From contig NC_092091.1 of the NCBI RefSeq assembly GCF_045679555.1, positions 19,316,572-19,380,571 of the forward strand: a DNA stretch of 64,000 nt. The letters run 5' to 3'. The notes beneath the pieces are model-generated. The model was not told the origin of the DNA and searched no databases. It saw only the letters and a list, made by a program, of their open reading frames with translations. This stretch comes from Salvelinus alpinus (Eukaryota > Chordata > Actinopteri > Salmoniformes > Salmonidae). The translations under genes and the position numbers were made by a program. Positions 55,545-64,000 of the stretch are shown one piece after another. Numbering within the stretch: position 1 is the stretch's first letter; each line of letters starts with the position of its first letter.

Positions 55545-58500
55545 TCAGTCTGTTCCTCTTAGCTGAAGAAGTAAGTGGATTCGCTGGAGATCAAAGTCGC
55601 CTGGGAAACCAGAACACAACCTCATGTCAGGGAAAAGGGGTAGGACGTAGTAGAGGATACATTACTGGGTGATGATTGTCTACGTTTTGATCGGTCAAAT
55701 ATTGTGGTCCAATTCTGAGTGATTGATCAAGTCTAATATCCATCTCTCTTCGGAGCTGCAGTGAACTCAACTCTGAAAAGTTTCCCTGACATATGGCTGT
55801 TGACTTCTACAGAACACTGTATAGGAGGAGTCAATGTTCTCCCTACCATTATATACAGTGAATTCGAAAAGTATTCAGACCCCTCACCAGTCTACACACA
55901 AATACCCCAAAGTGACAAAGCAAAAAAAAAAAAAAAGGTTAAAAAACCCCAGCAATACCTTATTTACATACAGTACCAGTCAAAAGTTTGGACATCTGCT
56001 CATTCCAGGGTTTTTCTTTCTTTCTTTTTACATTGTAGAATAATAGTGAAGACCTCAAAATGATGAATAACACATATGGAATCATGTAGTAAGCAAAAAA
56101 TATATTTTATATTTGAGATTCTTCAAAGTAGCCACCTTTTGCCTTGATGACAGCTTTGCACACTCTTGGCATTCTCTAAACCAGCTTCATGAGGTAGTCA
56201 CCTGGAATGCATTTCAATTAACAGGTGTGCCTTCTTAAAAAGTTAATTTTGTAGAATTTCTTTCCTTCTTAATGCGTTTGAGCCAATCAATTGTGTTGTG
56301 ACATGGTAGGGGTGGTATACAGAAGAAAGCCATATTTCATATTATGGCAAGAACAGCTCAAATAAGCAAAGAGAAACGGCAGTCGATCATTACTTTAAGA
56401 CATGAAGGTCAGTCAATGCGGAAAATTTCAAAAAACTTTTATAGGTTCTTTAAGTGCTGTCGCAAAAACCATCAAGCGCTATGATGAAACTTGCTCTCTT
56501 GAGGACCGCAACAGGAAAGGAAGACCCAGAGTTACCTCTGCTTCAAAGGATAAGTTCATTTGAGTTACCAGCCTCAGAAAATGCAGCCCAAATAAAAGCT
56601 TCACAGAGTTCAAGTAGCAGACATCTCAACATCAACTGTTCAGAGGAGACTGCATGAATCAGGCCTTCATGGTCTAATTGCTGCAAAGAAACCACTAGTA
56701 AAGGACACCAATAAGAAGAAGACTTGCTTGGGCCAAGAAACACAAGCAATGGACATTAGACCAGTCGAAATCTTTCCTTTGGTCTGATGAGTCCAAATTT
56801 GAGATTTTGGTTCCAACCGCCGTGTCTTTGTGAGACGCAGAGTAGGAGAGCGGATGATCTCCACGTGTGGTTCCCACCGTGAAGAATGGAGGAGGAGATG
56901 TGATCGTGTGGAGGTGCTTTGCAGGTGACACTGTCTGATTTATTAAGAATTCAAGGCACACTTTAGCAGCATGGCTACCACAGCATTCTGCAGCGATATG
57001 CCATCCCATCTGGTTTGCTTAGACTATCATTTGTTTTGTAAAAGGACAATGACACAACACACCTCCAGGCTGTGTAAGGGCTATTTGACCAAAGCGAGTG
57101 ATGGAGTGCTGCATCAGATGACCTGGCCTCCATAATCACCTGACCTCAACCCAATTGAGATGGTTAGGGATGAGTTGGACCGCAGAGTGAAAGAAAAGCA
57201 GCCAACAAGTGCTCAGCATATGTGGGAACTCCTTCAAAACTGTTGGTCAAAGCATTCCAGGTTTAGCTGGTTGAGAGATTGCCAAGAGTGTACAAAGGTG
57301 TCATCAAGGCAAAGGGTGGCTACTTTGAAGAATCTCAAATATATTTTGATTTGTTTAACACTTTTTTGGCTACTTCATGATTCCATATGTGTTATTTCAT
57401 AGTTTTGATGTCTTCAATATTATTCTACAATGTAGAAAATAGTAAAAATAAAGAAAAAGCCTTGAATGAGTAGATGTGTCCAAACTTTTGACTAGTATGT
57501 ATATTTACAAAAGATTTACTCTCCGCCAACAAGAGGGGTGTGAACAGTTTGGGGTCGCATGGGTTGTGAGGTGGGGCTTTGTTACTACGCCGATAAATTA
57601 CTATATCCATTCGGACCTTTGCGTGACCGGACCTTCTCAAATAGTACATGAGTACCCCTGTTGTATAACAAAGTCTAGCTATTATTCAGCTAGTACTCCA
57701 CTGTATTCTGTTAGAGGAGACAGCCAGGGGTTACCGTAGTGATGGCCTCTGTGTGGTTCAGACACCACTACACCTGCCCGAGTCATGTAAGGAGACTTTG
57801 CATGGCGGGTGGAGCTGCTGGTACCAACCAGCCTCAGGTTTACAGAGAGGTTAAACAACCACAAAAGCCTTCTTCAGTAATGATGGGTGTGGTGCTGACA
57901 CTTTAATCAATCAACCCCTGTGCTGTCGGGATTATCCCATGGATCTGATGAACCGAATACACAGGTCCTGTAGGGTGCAGACAAAGAGAGAAAGAGAGAG
58001 AGCACAATGCAGAGAGAGAAACACTGACCTGTTTGGGGCACTTTGGCCAGTAGCAGCAGCATCCTCCGGTACTCCAAAAACGTATTGTTTTTGACCTCGC
58101 TCCTGGAGGAGAAAGGATGACAGATTAAGTGCTTATTAAGTTGTTGTTGTGGTGAGAGGTTGATCAGGAGTCCCTGTTATTGAGGAGAGCAGGGCAGTGG
58201 TGCAGTCTCCTTAGGCTCATCTCTTTAAGCTCCTGCCTTCCTCTCTGCCTCATCTCGCCTCTCCTCCTAGGGGCTATGACCTCACGGGGCCTTGGCACAG
58301 GAGATGAGGGGCTGGCCTGGATGCCCAATTACCCTACTGAAGGAGCAGCGTGGATACTATGTACACTTAACCCAACACCAAGTGATTACTGTAAAAACAT
58401 AACTTTTTACAAGCAACCTAACCGTAAAAACTATTTTTACTGTAACCACTAGTGGTCTGTCAAGCTTCTAAACAGTCAGTTTTAAAGGTATAGTCTGGGA

Positions 58501-61500
58501 ATCTGTGCACTTTTAAAGCCATTTCTGTATTTGATGGCATAGTTAAAAGAGAGAGAGGCCAGAGAGAGCCAGAAGAGGCCAGAAGAGGACTGGCCACCCC
58601 TCATAGCCTGGTTCCTCTCTAGGTTTCTTCCTAGGTTTTGGCCTTTCTAGGGAGTTTTTCCTAGCCACCGTGCTTCTACACCTGCATTACTAGCTGTTTG
58701 GGGTTTTAGGCTGGGTGTCTGTACAGCACTTCGAGATATTAGCTGATGTACGAAGGGCTATATAAAATAAAATTGAATTGAATTGAATTGAGAGGGACTG
58801 ATCGCAGCAGGAAACTCCACATGTTTTAGAACCATTTATCTACCATAGTTACTGTACATGTCTGTTTTTACAGTTTATGCCAGGGGTTAACACACTCGTT
58901 TGGCCAGCGAACCCATTTTGACCAAAGAAATGTTGCGACCCCACCATGTAAAAAAAGTGATCAAAGTAAATAAAAGTAATCAACGGCCAATGTTTGCTTT
59001 TTTAAATTGGGGTTATTACAATCTATTACAAATCAGTATGACTGTACTTTTGACAGTATTTCAATTTGAAGGAAGTATGGTTTGAAGTGACAAATGCAAC
59101 AGAAAGGAATTGGGAGGTTAATCATTTTGTATGGTCTTCTGTGTAGAAAAGGACATACACTGATTGTTCTTTTCCCCCCAGTCGGATTTAGAGCCTGGTC
59201 TTTTCCACTCTGGCTTGTGGGCATTGTAGAGGGAAACAGAAAACACAAGTGCTTGAGAGTCTTATTATGGGGTCATAATATTCTGTAGCTTAGTGTTCAA
59301 AGGATAGTGCATGGCGGGTATATATATATATATATAATTGGTTATCGGTATCGTTTTTTGGGGGGCAAGGAAAATATCAGATATCGTTATCGGCCAAAAA
59401 TGTAATATCGGTGCATCTCTAGTATATAATAGTTATTTTACTACAGTATTTATACTATAGTTAACTGTAAATACTACAGTATACACTACAGTGAATACTA
59501 CAGTATACACTACAGTGAATACTACAGTAAAGTCTGCAAAAACACTAGTGAATACTCTATAGCAGGGGTTCTTAAACTTTTTCAGCCTGGGACCCAAATT
59601 AGAAATGTGGTGTTTTCCTGGGACCCAAGCATCGGAAAAAATGCAACTATATGTAAATATCGATACATTTCATTGCCCTTATGCCTAAAACAAATGCAAT
59701 ATAAACAAAAACAAATAACAATAAAATGAAATGAAAAATTAATATCAATATATATTCATGTTTATTTCACCCCATTAAAAACACTCATATATCTGCCTAG
59801 GTTGGAACTGTTGCTGTTAAAATACAATAAATAATTTAATTCTGAACTGGAATAAACGGATTGATCACATCACACAGATGAGTAACAGAACACACACACA
59901 GGCTTTTTGATAGTGCAACCCTAACATGCTGACCAGACCGGACACGTCGCAAAATCAATTTAGAAATCCATGTTATTCAATTATTGCACCCACACTGCTT
60001 GCGCACGCCAACGAGCATCTGCGACACCAAGGGCTAAAATAGATGTCGTTCCTATTTCTGACGCAGATCGCGCTGCAAGTCCTGCCTCTCCCATCTCCCC
60101 ATTGGTTTATAGAAGCAGGTACCCACGTGCCATCTTCTCATTGGTTTATAGAAGCAGGTACCCACGTGCCATCTCCTCATTGGTTATACCCACGTGGGTG
60201 ATAGAAAGACGAACTGTTTTGCCGGTAGTCGTGGTAATACAATGAAAGTTTAGATGCGATCACCATATAATTTAAACAATGAAAAAGCCTGGAAGGAGGA
60301 GAGATGACTAGAAACGATTCGGTTGGCCGTTTTATGTGTGGATTAATTGTCAGAGTAGAGATCCTTGTGCATTTCAGGTAAAATAACAACTCAATGTTTA
60401 TATCCCAGGACAAATTAGCTAGCAACAGCTAGCTAGCTAAATAGGACAAATTAACGTTAGCTAGCAAGTGCAAGCTAACTAGCTAAATTGCCATACATGT
60501 TTAATGCTTTTCGACCTGTCCCCAAATTAATGTCATTGGTTCAGAGTTTGTTTTGATAATTTAACCTGCGTGTCGTGATCGCGTTTGGTGTGGGGGGGCA
60601 AAATACATTTATGCACGATAGCGCACGATGGCGCACGCGCGCAGCCGGTTTGGGCAGGGTGGAAGTAACAGTACAGAAGAAAAATTCAGTGTACATCTTA
60701 CTGTAGAAATTATTGTTGAAAGAAAATCTAGGTTGGAACTGTTGCTGTTTAAAATAGAATACATATTTTTTTATTCTGAACTAGAATAAACTAATTGATC
60801 GCATCACACAGATGTAGACCAGAAAACACACAGTCCTAATTAGGTGTGTGTGGCTGGTTGAAGTTTTCAACAAGCAGGTCTATTCTGGACTCAGTTTTTA
60901 ACAGTGCAACACGGAGGTCATACTCAGCACTAGAGTATTTTTTTTATGTGGGCACATTTGAAGGAAGAAAACTGAACCCGCTGTGTTCATTACAAACAGA
61001 TTTAACCGCTACCGTAGGTTACTCCCGGTTCTAAGAACCAAGCTTGTTTGAACCAACCAAATATATATTTAAGTTTCTCTCACAACCCTATTTTAAAATC
61101 AGGCGACGTGACTCCTTAGTTTGGGAAACGCTGTTTTATGCATACATGGCTGAGAGACAGTGGGATTGTCGGTGCCATTGTATGTACTTTTTGTTGAGCT
61201 ACGTATTCAGTAAATATGCACAGTGACATACATTCTGAGATAAAATAGTGTGATGTTTATTTATATAAAAGTGTGGGGGGTTTTAACTTTTCCTGTCTGG
61301 TTCTTATCTTAAATGCAAATGAAACCAAACTGCTCTGCCAGTGAGGTGGGCCAGTGGTCTAGTTTGTGTGTAAGTGTGTGTTGTAGAAACTTACGATAGC
61401 CCAGAGCAGTATTTCTGCAGTAGGAAGTTGGACAGCTCTTGAAGGATGGGCTGGCTGTGCAGTGCCACAAACTGCTCCCGGCAAACCTGGCAACCCAAGA

Positions 61501-63136
61501 GAGCACAACATGCTCAGCCACTCTACTAAACTCCCAACACGCAACCAACCGCTCTATTCAACACTGACAGGGGGAGAGAAGCAGAGGTGGAAAAGGAGGA
61601 GGGAGGGGATAGAAGACTAGCTAGAGTGATTGGTGCCAATCATTACTGCTGTCGGGTCAGGACCAATTTAATGCATTCCTGAAGAATGACCTAAAGATGC
61701 ACTCAAACTTTTGTAATATTTCAGCCAGTAGTTCCGAAGGTGGTGGTCACGAGCCAAAAGTGGGCCACGTTTTGTGTGTACTACGTTATCAAATTGTGTA
61801 CTACAGTACGTCATCCATTTAGCGTGATATGTTACATCCTGAATTTCTTCTTTTTGTTGTTCAATGAATCTTCAATTCATATGATATGTTACAAATCCAA
61901 TTCGTGACAAATTTAGTTGTTTCAGATTCTGGAGTGCATCTTTAAGGGGTAATAAAATCCCATGTCATATGTTGAGGTGCTGACCTAGTTATTTTGTTTG
62001 TTCAATTGGCTATGAAATTAGGGAAGAGCACTGAGATTTAAACATGACAAGAAATAACAATACTGTGAAATAACCTCTTCAATACTAATCACTGGAGATT
62101 GGATGAAGAAATAACAGTTGGAAGCTATTTTCTTCACATAATTCATACAGAAATGCCATTATGGTAATTCAGACAATTTGGATCTTTATAGAACCGGAGC
62201 ATCTCAATAGTCTGGTCATCACTAGTTAACACAGCCACAAAGTCATAAACCTTGCCTATTTGTACAATTTATCTTCTTAAAATCTGATTTTAGACCTAAC
62301 CTTAACCACATTGCTAACCTTAAGCCTAAATCTAAGCTTAAATAAACTCTTTGTTTTCAGAATTTTTTGACGATATAGTAAATTTAGACTTTGTGGCTGT
62401 ATTATCTAGTGGAAACCATTTAGTCTTGTTGACACCTCGATGTCCTGAGGGGCAGGGAAACACAGCCACTCCGTAAGGGCCCTCTGTGATAGGACGCAAC
62501 ACCGGGACATATGGCGCTGCCTGCCAACAGCTGTAACGGCATGTATTAAGGGCCAGGCAGACAGTGGTGTAAAGTAATTGACATCAGGGAAGGCCTATAA
62601 AAAGGTAGGATACAGGGGAGCTGTGTGCTAAGACCGTAAAAGTCACAGTAATGAAGGTGAGGATTGTACTGTACTAAAGTACCTTGTTCATCGTGTCGAC
62701 TGTAAGGGCGTGGGTCCAGAAGCAGTCGTGGACGGAGACGAACGTCAGGCCGGCGCTAGAGGAGCACAGAGTAGAAACATGAGACATAGGGCTAGACGCC
62801 GTGGAAGGTAATCGTGGTGGAAATTGGACACGGTAATATGAGGTTACACAGCCTGTGAGACATACTGAGATTTGAATCAACGTGACATACTATGACAACA
62901 GTTTATGGGATCAAACAGAAATTGTTATTCAGATGGGTCTTGAGAGCAGACAGTGCATCAGCTGAATGGTGATAGAGTGTGGTAGGGAATTTGATCAGAG
63001 GTCCGTCCTCTGTGGCGGGGGTCAGTACTTAGTGTACCTGTAGCAGTAGAGAGCAGTCAGCATCATGTGTGTGGAGTCCAGAGAGTGGATGAAGTTAGGA
63101 GGGAAGGAATTCTTCTGTTTCACCGTGTCTGGCTTC
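55545..63136 (-). CDS. polrmt: Mitochondrial DNA-directed RNA polymerase, last five coding exons (partial)
   Basis: Minus-strand exons are 63136-63038 ([25 protein letters not shown]), 62755-62683 ([14 protein letters not shown]), 61486-61395 ([18 protein letters not shown]), 58102-58029 ([11 protein letters not shown]) and 55600-55545 (GDFDLQRI...). All junctions are GT-AG and phases agree. POLRMT is the single-subunit T7-like polymerase that transcribes and primes mitochondrial DNA. The catalytic Asp of the VHDC motif is kept. The N-terminal extension, PPR domain and most of the palm lie beyond 64000. The last exon ends [10 protein letters not shown]-stop instead of the family's STYFFS; that ending is still encoded one frame over (55579-55559). 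Either this copy lost about 8 bp, or the base order is misread. Confidence 0.92.
55852..55968. mobile_element. Tc1 end fragment (relative of 51061-52607)
   Basis: CAGTGAATTCGAAAAGTATT, CAGACCCCTCACC and TCTACACACAAATACCCC are the two subterminal parts of that Tc1 family brought together, a small deletion derivative in the last polrmt intron. Confidence 0.6.
55969..57498 (+). mobile_element. Tc1-like transposon with degraded transposase, in polrmt intron
   Basis: ACAGTACCAGTCAAAAGTTT and the inverted TGTCCAAACTTTTGACTAGT are the ends of a 1.53-kb copy. From 56346 the transposase starts [12 protein letters not shown], and later [10 protein letters not shown]- and AKSGDG-type pieces follow in changing frames. 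Several frameshifts make it dead. This is a third Tc1 family in the window. Confidence 0.85.
58545..58798 (+). repeat. 3' end of the high-copy repeat seen at 22673-23556
   Basis: AGAAGAGGACTGGCCACCCC, TTCCTCTCTAGGTTTCTTCC and CCGTGCTTCTACACCTGC match the other copy. The end is a short (TTGAA)n run. It lies in a polrmt intron. Confidence 0.75.
59566..61133. mobile_element. Possible composite hAT-like repeat region in polrmt intron
   Basis: The left end CAGGGGTTCTTAAACTTTTT and the inverted right end TAGTTTGGGAAACGCTG resemble hAT tips. A segment at 59797-59898 recurs at 60728-60832 (GTTGGAACTGTTGCTGTT ... CATCACACAGATG), distance 931 bp. No matching target duplication and no transposase were found, so the outer limits are tentative. 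Confidence 0.35.
60097..60195. repeat. Tandem array with ATTGG and CACGTG in every unit
   Basis: The unit CATTGGTTTATAGAAGCAGG plus TACCCACGTGCCATCT (about 39 bp) occurs twice complete, and a third shortened unit ends in the palindrome CCCACGTGGG. Each unit combines an inverted CCAAT box and an E-box core. Confidence 0.8.
62221..62412. mobile_element. MITE (same family as 16990)
   Basis: ACTAGTTAACACAGCCACAA and the inverted TTTGTGGCTGTATTATCTAG are its ends, with the CCTAACCTTAACCACATTGC core. It lies in a polrmt intron. Confidence 0.7.
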
Positions 63137-63479
63137 CTGTGGACAGAAAACAAAAAACAGTTGTTCACAGAGAAAGCGCACAGTCACACACATATAGTGG
63201 GTCTCTCTCGTGCACCCACACACAATTAAGTCACAAGCACCTGATGACGCAAGCACCTGAAAAGCCAGTGTCTTAGTCCACGGATCAGTGCACAGGTAGG
63301 TCAGTATGAATTAATAACAAAGGGAAAGAAATCTGATGTTCAACTGATAAAGGCAGCTCGCAAACACAACTGCACTCTATACTTCCACTTCCTTTAGATG
63401 TCCTGTGTAAGCCCACAGCTAATTGGGTGTGGGCGAGAAAGGAAAACATATTGCCGTCTTTGCAGCTGTTTTGGCTACT

Positions 63480-63897
63480 GTCTTCCAACTGAAAGGTTGG
63501 AGAAATGTAAATGTCCATTGAGGACTTTACCACATCAGTCACGGGCCGCTTACAAGGAATGGGACACGGACGCATACAAGAAAGTCCGCTACGACCTCCG
63601 ATGGACATTTTCCTCCGGTGGAATCCTATTACACCGGCTCCGACACTTGAAGACGATAACGGATTACAAAGGGAAACCCAGCCGTGAAATGCACAGTGAC
63701 GCAGAACTCCCAAACGAGCTAAATGCCTTTTATACTCGTGTCGAAGAAAATAACACTGAGTCTTGCATGAAAGCCCCTGTTGTTCCGGATCACTGTGTGA
63801 TCTCGCTTTCTGTGGCCGATATGAATAAAACTATTAAACAGCTTAACGCTCAAAAGGGAGCTGCTATATGTAATGCGAAAGAAAATCAATGAATATA
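63480..63897 (+). mobile_element. LINE fragment (CR1/L2/Rex1 type), pre-RT linker
   Basis: It encodes TITDYKGKPSREMHSDAELP, then NELNAFYTRVEENN and LSVADMNKTIKQLN, which matches the linker and RT start of LINE A ([24 protein letters not shown]). Upstream residues (YKEWDTDAYKKVRYDLRW) fit the same region. The RT catalytic part is absent. It lies beyond the last visible polrmt exon, in an intron. Confidence 0.75.
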
Positions 63898-64000
63898 CCA
63901 GAAAAAAATAATAAGGCTAAGTGGATTTTGACTCATCATTAACGCTTAGGCTACATGACATGTGCAAATTCAAGGCTCTACGCTGACATTTTTAACAAGG

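Noticed and set aside
60097-60195. CRISPR-like repeat array
   Set aside because: The repeats are directly tandem with no unique spacers, and the genome is a vertebrate. It is an ordinary minisatellite.
63398-63892. 164-codon host gene at the right edge
   Set aside because: Most of it matches the pre-RT linker of the LINE family at 10461-14099.

Overview
The window is nuclear DNA from a salmonid fish (Salmo, Oncorhynchus, Salvelinus or a close relative). The evidence is a tRNA-derived SINE with the GTTAAC core of the salmonid HpaI family, a second tRNA-derived SINE with the same LINE-type tail, an RSg-1-like LINE, many Tc1/mariner copies, long CA/TG microsatellites, and vertebrate split genes with GT-AG introns. 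There is no bacterial, organelle or viral gene organisation. Most of the sequence is transposable-element debris.

Five host loci can be read. (1) Bases 1407-1697 (minus) hold the first coding exon of a NUAK-family AMPK-related kinase; the rest of that gene runs off the left edge. (2) Bases 14397-24590 (plus) hold a decayed copy of mov10l1, the germline helicase of piRNA biogenesis. At least nine exons can be recognised. Several carry in-frame stops, the Walker A lysine is followed by Met instead of Ser/Thr, the DEAG-box exon is missing, and one exon is broken by a nested repeat. (3) Bases 30347-31742 (plus) hold a complete three-exon secreted Frizzled-related gene that reads as sizzled (szl), 286 aa, with a TATA box and a poly(A) signal. 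(4) Bases 33263-39510 (minus) hold dbx2, a homeobox gene of four exons whose reading frame closes across all introns (278 aa). It lies tail to tail with szl. (5) Bases 55545-63136 (minus) hold the last five coding exons of polrmt (mitochondrial RNA polymerase), whose 5' part lies beyond the right edge. Its final exon appears frame-shifted, with the usual C-terminus still legible in the next frame.

Layout: 1-2.8 kb kinase exon and 5' flank; 5-8.6 kb palindromic MITE with a solo LTR inside it, then a large foldback repeat; 9.7-14.1 kb Tc1 fragment and two related LINEs, one abutting the other; 14.4-24.6 kb mov10l1 relic packed with SINE, hAT, MITE and LINE insertions; 24.8-30.2 kb gene-free, with MITEs; 30.2-39.5 kb szl and dbx2; 40.9-54.1 kb repeat desert with LINE pieces, an L1-type element split by a nearly intact Tc1 transposon, a solo LTR, an HpaI SINE and further Tc1/mariner copies; 55.5-63.1 kb polrmt 3' exons with introns full of repeats; 63.5-63.9 kb another LINE fragment.

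The host genes do not form an operon or pathway. szl (BMP/Chordin gradient) and dbx2 (neural-tube interneuron patterning) are both developmental regulators. The most notable biology is a piRNA-pathway helicase copy that has itself been filled with transposons, the altered polrmt C-terminus, and several instructive nested insertions. No new multi-gene system was found.
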